Virus record (IMG/VR): IMGVR_UViG_3300028394_000215
Location: 1 to 32,138 of that record
Direction: 5' to 3' (one strand)
Length of the DNA stretch: 32,138 nucleotides
DNA from: a virus
Shown here: in pieces, positions 1 to 7,184 of the stretch
How the letters are laid out: every line of letters begins with the position of its first letter
How positions within the stretch are numbered: position 1 is the stretch's first letter
Position numbers and translations under genes: made by a program
Notes under the pieces: generated by a model
Told to the model about the DNA's origin: nothing
Databases searched by the model: none
What the model saw: the letters and a program-made list of their open reading frames with translations, nothing else

Positions 1-1
1 G

Positions 2-340
2 AGTAAAAAAGTTGTGACTAGGGAAGGCTTTGGCTCCAACTGGTATGAATGGTTTAGAGCCTGGAAGTGGGGAAGAGGCATTGAGTTTGTTAGCCATGAG
101 CCACCCAAGTTAAATGTGAATGGGCTGATGATTCCCAGGGGAATGACAGAAGCTTGGGGCTTGATCTTTGATCATTTTGCCTACGCCACAAAGGAACAAG
201 CACAATTCAAGGAAGATTTCTATGGCTATAAGGGACTGGTTGAAGGATGGGAGAAGCTACAACAAACAACCAGCCCAGTTAGGTTGAGGGACTACTTCTC
301 ATTCATAACAGACAAGAGCGTTGTTGATGACTCAGCCTAG
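2..340 (+). CDS. Glycosyltransferase-like protein, partial at the window edge
   Basis: The frame is open to the left edge, so the 112 visible residues may be a C-terminal part. A GTG lies at 14. The first base is a G followed directly by in-frame AGT AAA AAA, so an ATG ending on base 1 is also possible. The aromatic-rich stretch WYEWFRAWKWGRG followed by FVSHEPPKL and, later, FDHFAYAT resembles the end of phage glycosyltransferase-like proteins. This is recalled resemblance, and no catalytic DXD motif lies in the visible part. It overlaps the next gene, also glycosyltransferase-like, by 14 bases, which suggests a two-gene glycan-modifying unit between the head and tail modules. The coding call is firm; the function is tentative. 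Confidence 0.6.
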   Translation, partial: SKKVVTREGFGSNWYEWFRAWKWGRGIEFVSHEPPKLNVNGLMIPRGMTEAWGLIFDHFAYATKEQAQFKEDFYGYKGLVEGWEKLQQTTSPVRLRDYFSFITDKSVVDDSA

Positions 341-1004
341 AACAATCAAATACAGCCAGAGGCTTGGGGATGTGCTTAGATGCCTTCCAGCTTGTAAGTA
401 TTTAGCAGACCAAGGGCATGAGGTGTTCTTTGATTGCTTTGCCCAATATCATGGTGTCTTTGAAATGGTTTCCTATGTAAAAGCTGGCCATAGGCAGGGA
501 GTCACTATTGACCTGGAGATTTGGCCAGCCAGGTATGAAGAGTTTATAAACAGCAAAAAGACCTGGCACGACTTTGTTTATTCCCACAACTCAATCAAGG
601 ATGCAGACAGAACTAACATTATCCTGGACAGACTAGAGAAAACACCAGCAGAAGGGCTACCCTCAAATTATGTCTTGGTTGCACCATTTGGCATAAGCCA
701 ATCATACAAAAGAGACCCAACCCTAATTATACAGGATGCAGTTAGAGAGTTTGGCATGGATAAGGTTATTGTTTTATGCCCATCAGAGGTAACTATCCAG
801 GGGCTTAGAACTTACACTGCTCCAACAATTCAAGATATGGCAAAGGCAATTAGGGATGCAGAAGAGTTCCTGGCTGTTAATTCAAGCCCAATTATCCTGG
901 CATCTGCTGTAAGAGATGGGAAAACAAGCAGACTCTATGGAGAGAAATTTGAGCATAAAGTTCAGAATGTCTTTGATTTTGAGGGGCTTGTAATAATAGA
1001 TTGA
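327..1004 (+). CDS. GT9-like (heptosyltransferase-type) glycosyltransferase
   Basis: This 225-residue protein has a GT-B look. An N-terminal beta-strand and glycine turn, YSQRLGDVLRCLPACKYL, resembles the GDxL...P motif of GT9/heptosyltransferases. A C-terminal segment, DMAKAIRDAEEFLAVNSSPIILASA, resembles the GT9 donor site, where a Ser/Asn stretch precedes a small-residue helix. It is shorter than bacterial heptosyltransferases (about 320-350 residues), so it may be a minimal form. ATG 327 is preferred over the two TTG codons at 321 and 324. It overlaps the preceding gene. Acceptor and donor are unknown. Modification of a virion glycan, of host surface sugar or of DNA is possible. Confidence 0.6.
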   Translation: MTQPRTIKYSQRLGDVLRCLPACKYLADQGHEVFFDCFAQYHGVFEMVSYVKAGHRQGVTIDLEIWPARYEEFINSKKTWHDFVYSHNSIKDADRTNIILDRLEKTPAEGLPSNYVLVAPFGISQSYKRDPTLIIQDAVREFGMDKVIVLCPSEVTIQGLRTYTAPTIQDMAKAIRDAEEFLAVNSSPIILASAVRDGKTSRLYGEKFEHKVQNVFDFEGLVIID

Positions 1005-1006
1005 CA
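1001..1006 (+). promoter_or_regulatory. TTGACA element before the neck gene
   Basis: TTGACA includes the stop codon of the upstream gene and ends 13 bases before the GTG at 1020. It is one of eight copies with this tight spacing. It is too close to the start codon to be the -35 box of that gene. Confidence 0.5.
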
Positions 1007-1019
1007 GGGGTGGTGGGGT

Positions 1020-1337
1020 GTGGGTGGCTTAATCCAAACTTCCTATTTCAGTTCAGACTTGAACTACATGATAATAGACCTGTGGCAATCTGTCACTGGT
1101 CTTGGTTCAAATGCTGTTTCTGCCAGTGTAACAGACTTGGCAGTTTCATCTGAACTGGATGTGGGTGGAGATGTTTTTAGAATTACACAGAGTGCAGTTG
1201 TCTGTGCATCCATGATTTCTGCCCCTGTAATTGGAAATCTTTGCACGGTATCTGGTATTGAAAGGATGATTGCTGGATTCTCACAATCCACAGACGGCCT
1301 TTCTTATACAATAGACTTGGCAGAGATTACAACCTAA
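1020..1337 (+). CDS. Head-tail joining (neck) protein
   Basis: This 105-residue protein ends in a small beta-barrel-like pattern: PVIGNLCTVSGIERMIAGFS, then STDGLSYTIDLAEI. The pattern Gly-x-hydrophobic-Gly...DG-x-x-Tyr recalls lambda gpFII-like and other neck proteins. The position just before the tail terminator and tail tube genes supports this. The start is a GTG in a G-rich leader; the first in-frame ATG (1068) would drop 16 residues. There is no clear AGGAGG, but a TTGACA lies 13 bases upstream. The role is inferred mainly from gene order. Confidence 0.5.
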   Translation: MGGLIQTSYFSSDLNYMIIDLWQSVTGLGSNAVSASVTDLAVSSELDVGGDVFRITQSAVVCASMISAPVIGNLCTVSGIERMIAGFSQSTDGLSYTIDLAEITT

Positions 1338-1341
1338 CACC

Positions 1342-1758
1342 ATGGCTTCTATTGAAAGAGAGGTTGAGAATGGGCTTCTCAACGCTGTCTCTGCTGTAAC
1401 TGGTCTGAATGCCTACACAAGTGAAAGAGGAGATGCAAGACTACTCCCCAACATGGTGGCACAAGCCCAGATTGGTTCTGAAGTTCTCGGCCCCTTTACA
1501 GGTGTTTTTAGCATCCCAGCAACCATTACCTATACAGCCAGGGCTGATTCAACAACCAGGGTGGCATTCGATGCTAAGTTCCAGGACATCATGAACGAGC
1601 TTTATAGGGCTCCAGACCTGCCAACCTACATGACAAATGTTTCAAGCATCTCTGTCTATGTTGCTAAAGTAACAAGTGAAAGCCCACAGATCATTGCCCA
1701 GAATAGAACCTGGTCAAAAACAATCACCCTAGACATCAGTGCAACAGCTAAAAAATGA
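1342..1758 (+). CDS. Tail terminator / tail completion protein, copy 1
   Basis: This 138-residue protein is a clear paralogue of the next gene. Both start with an EN-(G/A)-hydrophobic helix and share NAYTSERGDARLLPN versus NVYTANRVGGRLFPY, GPFTGVFSI versus GNYTGVYDL, and a C-terminal W-x-(K/R)-(T/G)-(I/L)-TL strand. The size and the location between neck and tail tube fit the gpU / HK97 gp10-type tail terminator that caps the tail and joins it to the head. Function is inferred from position; the paralogy is seen directly. Confidence 0.5.
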   Translation: MASIEREVENGLLNAVSAVTGLNAYTSERGDARLLPNMVAQAQIGSEVLGPFTGVFSIPATITYTARADSTTRVAFDAKFQDIMNELYRAPDLPTYMTNVSSISVYVAKVTSESPQIIAQNRTWSKTITLDISATAKK

Positions 1759-2177
1759 GCCAATCAATTCAACTTAATCTGGAGAATGCCATTGCAAGCA
1801 TTCTTTCCAGTGTATCCAATGTTAATGTTTATACTGCCAATCGCGTTGGAGGTAGGCTTTTCCCATATATAACCATCCAAGCATCAATCAACTCCCAGCT
1901 TCTTGGGAATTATACTGGTGTTTATGATTTGAATGTTCTGGTGAATTATTCAGATACCGCTGATAAGATTACTCAAGAGGGTTTTGATTCAAAGTATTGT
2001 GATATATTCAATGCATTCTATGAGCAAACACCAACCTTGGTAGTTAAGATTCAGAATGCAATATCAAGCACAAAGGTATTCATGGCTAGGATTGTAAGCC
2101 AGACCCCATCCATAAGAACAGACAAGGATGCATGGCAGAGAGGCTTAACATTGAATGTGTTTGCAACACCACAATGA
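1755..2177 (+). CDS. Tail terminator / tail completion protein, copy 2
   Basis: This 140-residue paralogue of the preceding gene starts through an ATGA overlap. It keeps the same order of motifs (NVYTANR, RLFPYITIQASI, LGNYTGVYDL, FDSKYCDIFNAFYE, terminal RGLTLNVFAT). Divergence is high, so the duplication is old or the two copies have separate jobs, for example terminator and head-tail adaptor. It is followed by another ATGA overlap to a small gene. Confidence 0.5.
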   Translation: MSQSIQLNLENAIASILSSVSNVNVYTANRVGGRLFPYITIQASINSQLLGNYTGVYDLNVLVNYSDTADKITQEGFDSKYCDIFNAFYEQTPTLVVKIQNAISSTKVFMARIVSQTPSIRTDKDAWQRGLTLNVFATPQ

Positions 2178-2311
2178 TTGCTATTTTACTCATCTCTATT
2201 TCTTTTGTTTTTTGCTCATGCTCCCCAGTGCAGGTGCAGGAATACAATCACCAGACTAAATACCCAAACACACCAACCATGGGAGATGCTGACAGGGCTG
2301 GAGCCTTATGA
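2174..2311 (+). CDS. Small exported peptide, possible lipoprotein
   Basis: This 45-residue ORF starts through an ATGA overlap with the upstream terminator gene and ends in an ATGA overlap with the next one, which supports it despite its size. The N-terminus is a hydrophobic stretch (MIAILLISISFVFCSCS) followed by a polar tail. The FCSC segment is a weak lipobox (no Leu or Val at -3), so it could be a lipoprotein signal or a plain membrane anchor. No function is recognised. It is unusual to find a secreted peptide inside the neck/tail block. Confidence 0.5.
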   Translation: MIAILLISISFVFCSCSPVQVQEYNHQTKYPNTPTMGDADRAGAL

Positions 2312-2457
2312 GTTCTGAGGTTGATTGGTCAAAAGTATCTGATGAGGAGAAGATTGGGGCATTATCTTATCTTTTTGATGAGGGATTTATTGAGGCTTAC
2401 CAAGATGAAAGTGGTGAATGGTTCATTAGGGTCACAGATGCAGGTTCAGAACTATGA
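2308..2457 (+). CDS. Small acidic protein of unknown function
   Basis: This 49-residue ORF has ATGA overlaps at both ends. It is strongly acidic (MSSEVDWSKVSDEEK at the start) with a central YLFDEGFIEAYQDESGEWFIRVT stretch that looks like a helix followed by a two-stranded wing, as in small winged-helix domains. No family is recognised. The neighbours are a putative lipoprotein and a coiled-coil membrane protein, so the three form a tight cassette between tail terminator and tail tube. Confidence 0.5.
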   Translation: MSSEVDWSKVSDEEKIGALSYLFDEGFIEAYQDESGEWFIRVTDAGSEL

Positions 2458-2687
2458 GTGAAAATGACTCCAGTGAAATAAAGGAGCGCCTGGCCAGGAT
2501 GGAAGAACGCCAAAAGAACATTGGAGCCATGCTTGAGATGAGTCTTTCCAGGTATGCAGACCTTGTGAACAGAGTAAATACCCTGGAAATTCTGAAGCAC
2601 AGAATGCTTGGAATGGTTGCTGTATGTGGATTCCTATTCACTATTGGATGGGAAATCATCAAATCAAAATTTCTTACTAAACCCTAA
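2454..2687 (+). CDS. Coiled-coil membrane protein, XhlA-like
   Basis: In this 77-residue protein, residues 5-45 form an amphipathic coiled coil rich in Glu and Arg (IKERLARMEERQKNIG). A single membrane helix follows (residues about 51-68, MLGMVAVCGFLFTIGW) and then a short basic tail. This architecture matches XhlA/hemolysin-type phage membrane proteins that assist holins. Its location is odd: it sits in the tail module, 7 kb from the holin-like gene at 9512. It could instead be a tail-associated membrane factor. It starts through an ATGA overlap. Confidence 0.55.
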   Translation: MSENDSSEIKERLARMEERQKNIGAMLEMSLSRYADLVNRVNTLEILKHRMLGMVAVCGFLFTIGWEIIKSKFLTKP

Positions 2688-2688
2688 C

Positions 2689-2694
2689 TTGACA
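2689..2694 (+). promoter_or_regulatory. TTGACA element before the tail tube gene
   Basis: TTGACA ends 16 bases before ATG 2711. Between them sits a strong AAGGAG ribosome binding site, so here the element and a Shine-Dalgarno site coexist. Confidence 0.5.
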
Positions 2695-2710
2695 TAAAGG
2701 AGACATTACT

Positions 2711-3064
2711 ATGCCCGCAACGACTATTGGACAACCCGGATTGGTATTCGGCGCAACCACTGAAGGAATTGGACTAGTTCAAAGCTTCAGTGAAACACGC
2801 AACATTGAGAAAAATGAAATTCGCGATCGGACTGGCGACATCGTTGGAATTGCATACTACAATGCAACCACTGGATACAGCCTCTCTGTTGCTGTAACTG
2901 GTTCCTTTGTTGTGACCGCCGGAGCCGCCTTGGCCGCCTTGGCTAATGCAACCACAGCAGTTGGCACTGGTTCCCTCCGCATTGATTCCATCACCATTAA
3001 CAAGAGCAATGATGCCTTTGTTACCCTGGACATCAGTGCCACTGGATACCCTAACGTAAGTTAA
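2711..3064 (+). CDS. Major tail tube protein
   Basis: This 117-residue, Ala/Thr/Gly-rich beta protein (start MPATTIGQPGLVFG, end LDISATGYPNVS) lies just upstream of the frameshifted chaperone genes, where the tail tube gene normally sits. A consensus AAGGAG precedes the ATG by a good distance. Codon use shifts to CGC, CGA, GCC and ACC compared with the AGA/AGG-rich neighbours, as expected for a very abundant virion protein. It is smaller than lambda gpV, so it has a single tube domain and no Ig-like domain. Confidence 0.6.
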   Translation: MPATTIGQPGLVFGATTEGIGLVQSFSETRNIEKNEIRDRTGDIVGIAYYNATTGYSLSVAVTGSFVVTAGAALAALANATTAVGTGSLRIDSITINKSNDAFVTLDISATGYPNVS

Positions 3065-3072
3065 TAAAAATA

Positions 3073-3089
3073 CTGGGTTCAATCCCCAG
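3073..3089 (+). other. Perfect stem-loop shaped like a tRNA T-arm
   Basis: A 5-bp stem CTGGG/CCCAG encloses the 7-base loop TTCAATC. That is the exact geometry and loop motif (TTCxAxx) of a tRNA T-arm. No matching acceptor, D or anticodon arms were found upstream, where the tail tube gene ends. There is no T-run, so it is not a standard terminator. Confidence 0.55.
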
Positions 3090-3105
3090 ATCATGAAATC
3101 CTAAA

Positions 3106-3483
3106 ATGGAAGGCCATACTTACTGGGGAACCACAAATCTCAAAGTTGCATCTGCCGTTGCGGCGTTTGGTGCAAAGCCCAGACCTGTTGATCCTGTAAC
3201 CAGGGTAATTAGAGATGGACAGCAACAAGTAACATTTTGGTTCATATCTGATGGCAATGGAGACATTGCAAAGAAGGAAATGGAAAGAACCTGGGCAGAT
3301 ATGCAATCTGACCAGGAATCTCCAATCAGATATGTTAGAGCGGCCTTGGAGAATCGTGAGACACTTCTTGGTCTTGTGAAGCGTGCAGAGCCAATAAGAA
3401 TTATCCAGATAGGTGGGCAAACCCTCATGGTGCCGGAGAATGCCAGCCCAGAAAGAAAGAAGGCACTTTTAAGACACATATGA
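3106..3483 (+). CDS. Tail module protein of unknown function
   Basis: This 125-residue protein lies between the tail tube and the chaperone gene and ends in an ATGA overlap with the latter. It starts MEGHTYWGTTNLKVASAV and has a basic C-terminus ending KKALLRHI. No motif gives a function. Position suggests a tail assembly or tail-tube-associated factor. The two rare-looking in-frame segments DPVTRVIRDGQQQVTFWF and QIGGQTLMVPENASP look like beta hairpins. Confidence 0.5.
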   Translation: MEGHTYWGTTNLKVASAVAAFGAKPRPVDPVTRVIRDGQQQVTFWFISDGNGDIAKKEMERTWADMQSDQESPIRYVRAALENRETLLGLVKRAEPIRIIQIGGQTLMVPENASPERKKALLRHI

Positions 3484-3857
3484 ACGACATCCTAGAAGAA
3501 GCATTAGCATCAGCCTTTGTGGCTCCACAAAAGCAGTTTAAGGGAGAAACCCTTGCACCATATACAGAAGGCTCCAGGCTTCTGATGATACAGGCCAGGA
3601 GTGACGAGGACTCAACCGCATTCTTTGTCTGGGCTTTTGTGTTCCTTCATATTCAGATTCAGAAGAATAGAAAAGAGGCAATCAAACTTTGTTGGAATAA
3701 AGACCTATTCAGAGAATCTGTTCTTGATTGGATTGCAGATAAAACAGATTCGGACAGGGAGGATGCAAGCAATCTTGTTGCATCAATTCTTGATGAGGCA
3801 AGCAGGGGGCAGGTTGAGCCTATACCAACCCCAGGGACAACAACCCAGGGAAACTAA
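3480..3857 (+). CDS. Tail assembly chaperone, short (gpG-like) form
   Basis: This 125-residue product is the 0-frame form of a tail assembly chaperone. It lies between the tail tube and tape measure genes and ends at a TAA placed immediately after the slippery heptamer GGGAAAC. The fold looks mostly helical and acidic, with a central FFVWAFVFLHIQIQ helix. It should bind and protect the tape measure protein during tail assembly, as lambda gpG does. The call rests on location, size and the frameshift site together. Confidence 0.7.
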   Translation: MNDILEEALASAFVAPQKQFKGETLAPYTEGSRLLMIQARSDEDSTAFFVWAFVFLHIQIQKNRKEAIKLCWNKDLFRESVLDWIADKTDSDREDASNLVASILDEASRGQVEPIPTPGTTTQGN

Positions 3858-4063
3858 CACTGCCAACTGGAATAGCGGCATCTGTATTCTCGTTGGCACA
3901 AAGAACAGGCTGGAGTATTGACTATATTATGTGGGAGCTTCCAATCAGCTTATTAAACCAGGCAAACCATGTTCACCTGTGGATGTCTGGTTTTAAGTTG
4001 AGAAGGAGGGGTTATTTAGATACTGCCAACATTAAAGACATTGAAAAACAATTAGGCTTATGA
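3480..4063 (+). CDS. Tail assembly chaperone, -1 frameshift (gpGT-like) form
   Basis: If ribosomes slip -1 at GGGAAAC (3848-3854), translation bypasses the TAA at 3855 and continues for 69 residues to a TGA at 4061, giving a 194-residue fusion. The extension has a normal protein-like composition. It contains WSIDYIMWELPISLLNQ, resembling the T domain of gpGT-type proteins. It has no start codon of its own, and its end overlaps the next gene by ATGA, so it is expected to be made only by frameshifting. Confidence 0.75.
3848..3854 (+). promoter_or_regulatory. Programmed -1 ribosomal frameshift site GGGAAAC
   Basis: The heptamer has the X XXY YYZ pattern in the right phase (G GGA AAC) and abuts the 0-frame TAA. 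Lambda uses the closely related GGGAAAG at the same point in its tail operon. A weak TGCC/GGCA hairpin follows at about 3860-3880; no strong pseudoknot was seen. Confidence 0.8.
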
Positions 4064-4779
4064 GCTTCAAACTAGATACCAGGCAATTTGAAAGAAGGCT
4101 GGAGCAGTATGTTCCCCTGGCCAGAAAAGATATAACCAATGAGCTTAATAGACGCTCAGCCAACATCCTCATGAAGGCAATTGCAAATACAGAAAAAGCC
4201 AGCCTGGGGGCTCTAAGATCGTTATTCTCTAGGAGTGCAACGGTAATGAGGGCAACAACAAACAAGAAAACAGGCATAACCAGGATTTCAAGGCCAAGGC
4301 AGAAAGTTGTCCATGGAACCATGGATGGCTACAGAATAGCCAATTATAGAAGGAACATAAGGATGGGCAGAAGGCCAACAGGGAACCCTCCTGGTGGTGG
4401 ATTAGGTGGGGCATCAATGAAGGCATACATAAGGAAAACATTCAAAGCCTTGGGCAGTGCAGTTGGTTATTTGAAATCTGGATGGTTGCCAGCATTGAGA
4501 GTTTTCAAGCAAGCAGGTGGAGCCAAAGACTCTGCAAAATTAAAGGGCAAAAAGGGAACAGCCAGCTTTGGTGGCGGGGTAAGGGCAACTCCTGGTGAAA
4601 CTATGAGAGCCTACTTTTACTCCACAGCCAACCCCAGGACATTTGCAAAGGGGCCGGTGTCTATTGAATCCAGGCTAAATACAGCACTGCAAAAGGCAGT
4701 GGATGAAGAGACACAGGATATGATGGTCTATATATTCAGAAAAATACAGGAGAGGGCTGACAAAAGCCTAATGTCATGA
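4060..4779 (+). CDS. Minor tail protein, basic
   Basis: This 239-residue, strongly basic protein sits between the chaperone fusion and the tape measure, overlapping both by ATGA. It starts MSFKLDTRQFERRLEQYV, an HK97-gp10-like opening helix seen in small phage neck/tail proteins. It then has an Arg/Lys/Gly-rich middle (NIRMGRRPTGNPPGGGLGG) and a helical C-terminus. The function is not known. A tail completion or tape-measure-associated role is inferred from position. Confidence 0.5.
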   Translation: MSFKLDTRQFERRLEQYVPLARKDITNELNRRSANILMKAIANTEKASLGALRSLFSRSATVMRATTNKKTGITRISRPRQKVVHGTMDGYRIANYRRNIRMGRRPTGNPPGGGLGGASMKAYIRKTFKALGSAVGYLKSGWLPALRVFKQAGGAKDSAKLKGKKGTASFGGGVRATPGETMRAYFYSTANPRTFAKGPVSIESRLNTALQKAVDEETQDMMVYIFRKIQERADKSLMS

Positions 4780-6242
4780 AGAAGATTGCAGAAGGAGAGC
4801 TTCTTGTCCATACACAGAAGTCTGCCAAAAATGTAGATAGTCTGAGAGCATACCTGGCAAGTCTTCGGGCTGAATCCCAGAGGGCAAGTGTAAGCATGGA
4901 TGGTCTTGCCAAAAGCATACTACAGGCTGGGGCAAGGGGATTGTCTTTAGGCAAGGTAGTTAAGGGCTTAGCTGGTGCGGCTGGTTTTGGTGGCTTTGGG
5001 GTGGCCGCCTATCTTGCAATTGATAAAATGACTAGAGGGCTGGTGGATGCCCAAGAGGAGTCAGATAAACTTGCAGAGACACTGAACAAGGCTGTTGGGG
5101 CAAAGGCCGGAGACAGCATCCAGGGAACCACGCAAAAGATGCAATCCCTTACTAATGCCATCAATGAAAGCAAGGCGGCAATCGGAGGCCAAGGAGCAAT
5201 GAACTCCATAGCCGCGTTCTTCTTTAATGATGATGCAGACAAAGCGGCCAAAGCCTTTGAAAAGGCAGTTGAAACCAGAATTTCTCTTGGTGATAAACTC
5301 ATAAAGCAAGAGGCAGAAAGAATTGCCCAGCAGAAAATCATCATGGATTTGGATGATGAAATGGCTGAAGTATTTAAGATCAACATTGAGACAAGGAAAA
5401 AGCTTGGAGAGATTGAGGCTAATGATGCACTTACTTCACAACAAAAGCTTCAGATGGCAAATCTTGCCAGGGAAGAACAGGCAGACAAGCTGAGAGCATT
5501 AAGGCTCAAGAAGGAGGCTGAAGCTGATAAAAAAATCTTTGAGGAGAAGAAGAAGAATGATGAGGAGTCTGCAAGGCTTTCAATCAAAATTACAGATAAT
5601 CTGATTAAGCAAGAGGAGGCATTGTTTGAGAAGGGTGCTAAGGATTTTAAGGATGCACAGGAAGAGAAAATTAAGGCGGCGGAAGAGGCAAATAGACAAG
5701 TTGCAGAAGCATCCAGAAAGGCGGCTCAAAAGATAGCCGAGCAAGACGCCCAGGCAGAGAAGGACTTTGAAAATAAATCCAAGCTTGGCGGTGGATTATT
5801 GGGGTCTACCAAGGGGGGACAACAAGCCCTAGACACGGCAAGGAAGAAGAGGGAGAGCCAAGTTAAGAAAGAGGACTTCAAGACACAAGAAAAATTTTTC
5901 AATAACTTGGCTGATGTAGAGAATATGAAAAGAGAAAAGGCTGGACTTCCGCTAGTTACAGCACAAAGCATGAGAGAAAAGGTTGCCGCACAGCAAGCCG
6001 CTGGCGAGATGCCTTCATTGGGAGAAAAAATTCAAGCTGGAATGGCTGGAACTGACCCATCGAAACTTGCCAGCATGAATGCACTATCTAAATTTGAAAA
6101 AGAAAGGGCTTTCCCAAAGGCTGGGGCAACCCAAACAGCTACTGGGCATCTTGGATATGAAAAAACCAGCCTAAGCGAAGACACTTTACAAGCAATTATG
6201 AGTTTAGTTGATCTTATGAAGTCTGGAACCGTGGTGCAATAA
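4776..6242 (+). CDS. Tail tape measure protein
   Basis: This 488-residue protein has an N-terminal helical region (SLRAYLASLRAESQRAS) followed by a Gly/Ala hydrophobic segment at about residues 60-85 (VVKGLAGAAGFGGFGVAAY). Long Ala/Glu/Lys/Gln heptad-like coiled coils run from about 160 to 390. This layout is typical of tape measures. It directly follows the frameshifted chaperones, which act on this protein. The length is short for the family. At roughly 0.15 nm per residue the tail would be near 70 nm (an inference from the general rule). The following gene starts one base after its stop codon. Confidence 0.75.
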   Translation: MKKIAEGELLVHTQKSAKNVDSLRAYLASLRAESQRASVSMDGLAKSILQAGARGLSLGKVVKGLAGAAGFGGFGVAAYLAIDKMTRGLVDAQEESDKLAETLNKAVGAKAGDSIQGTTQKMQSLTNAINESKAAIGGQGAMNSIAAFFFNDDADKAAKAFEKAVETRISLGDKLIKQEAERIAQQKIIMDLDDEMAEVFKINIETRKKLGEIEANDALTSQQKLQMANLAREEQADKLRALRLKKEAEADKKIFEEKKKNDEESARLSIKITDNLIKQEEALFEKGAKDFKDAQEEKIKAAEEANRQVAEASRKAAQKIAEQDAQAEKDFENKSKLGGGLLGSTKGGQQALDTARKKRESQVKKEDFKTQEKFFNNLADVENMKREKAGLPLVTAQSMREKVAAQQAAGEMPSLGEKIQAGMAGTDPSKLASMNALSKFEKERAFPKAGATQTATGHLGYEKTSLSEDTLQAIMSLVDLMKSGTVVQ

Positions 6243-6243
6243 T

Positions 6244-6897
6244 ATGGGATTCTCAATTGTTGGCTCATCTCTTAACTCGTCCACGACAGCAAAGGTTCTG
6301 CAGAGGCAGAACTTCAACAAAGAACCCAATGGCCTGGAGACAATCATCGAGGCTTACGCTATTAAGACAGAGAACAGAGATTTAATAGTTCCAGAGAAGG
6401 ACACACTCCATTCTGCGTTCTCATCCTCTACAAAGAAATACTCTAGAATGGTCGTAGAGTCTGTAACCACAGAGGAGCAAGACGGAGGCATAACTCAAAT
6501 GCTTGTTACTTATGTTGGACTAACCTCATCAACTGGATTGCCACCAGCTATTGTAAGGCTTATTCCCACTCCGGGTGCTGGTGTATATGGCCCGCCACTT
6601 GTTATTGAGGCAGAATTTGTTACTGATGTAGATGAGTCATTATTTATTAAAGGAAATATCAGCGAAACTTCGTCTATCAGCTTGGGCAACATTGGCTTTG
6701 GCTCGGTTAATCAAATGCCACCATTTATCAATGGAACTAAAATGCCGTCCAATCCAAGAGAGCCATTCAAAAGCTCCAATAACATTTTTATAAATCAATA
6801 CTTTGGCTATTGCACGCAATCACATAGTTGCGAAAGAAGGGGATTATTCCTTATTGCAAGAGTGGTATATGTCGAAACTCAAATTACTTTTGCTTAA
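6244..6897 (+). CDS. Tail tip / baseplate protein of unknown family
   Basis: This 217-residue protein follows the tape measure. The middle looks like a beta-rich domain (QMLVTYVGLTSST, PPLVIEAEFVTDV). The C-terminal part has a Cys pair (YCTQSHSCERRG), which may bind metal or form a disulphide. The position fits a distal tail or tail tip protein, but no dit or tal signature was recognised. The stop is followed by a short AT palindrome (TAATATATTA) just before the next ATG. Confidence 0.5.
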   Translation: MGFSIVGSSLNSSTTAKVLQRQNFNKEPNGLETIIEAYAIKTENRDLIVPEKDTLHSAFSSSTKKYSRMVVESVTTEEQDGGITQMLVTYVGLTSSTGLPPAIVRLIPTPGAGVYGPPLVIEAEFVTDVDESLFIKGNISETSSISLGNIGFGSVNQMPPFINGTKMPSNPREPFKSSNNIFINQYFGYCTQSHSCERRGLFLIARVVYVETQITFA

Positions 6898-6906
6898 TAA
6901 TATATT

Positions 6907-7161
6907 ATGAGAGAAAGCCAACTAAACGAACTTCAAGGCACTAGCATTCTTACGAAGTCATTTTTTAACAAGCTGATTAGAAGGATTGAATGCACAAAGC
7001 CCCTTGCTGGTGATGGAATTACCATATCAGAAAAAGAGAATGGGTTTGAAATCTCTGGTGGCGGCATAGGTGGTGCAAGCTTTGCTGGTTATTCAGCAAT
7101 CACTCTCAATGTCTGCTCCAATGGGACACCATCTACCATTTTGGTTTTTGGTAAGGGCTAG
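6907..7161 (+). CDS. Small tail-associated protein
   Basis: This 84-residue protein lies between two larger tail proteins. The N-terminal half is a basic helix (SFFNKLIRRIECTKPLAG). The C-terminal half is a glycine-rich beta segment (GGGIGGASFAGYSAITLNVC). Such small proteins often act as tail-fibre connectors; no specific family is recognised. The ATG follows an AT-rich leader without a Shine-Dalgarno site. Confidence 0.45.
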   Translation: MRESQLNELQGTSILTKSFFNKLIRRIECTKPLAGDGITISEKENGFEISGGGIGGASFAGYSAITLNVCSNGTPSTILVFGKG

Positions 7162-7163
7162 AA

Positions 7164-7169
7164 TTGACA
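7164..7169 (+). promoter_or_regulatory. TTGACA element before the tail fibre gene
   Basis: TTGACA ends 15 bases before ATG 7185. The spacer carries a short AGGA that could serve as ribosome binding site. Confidence 0.5.
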
Positions 7170-7184
7170 CACTAGGACACTTAA

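Noticed and set aside
3601-3921. Third-frame ORF across the chaperone region
   Set aside because: It runs in the +1 frame and ends early; the -1 frame with the slippery heptamer explains the region better.
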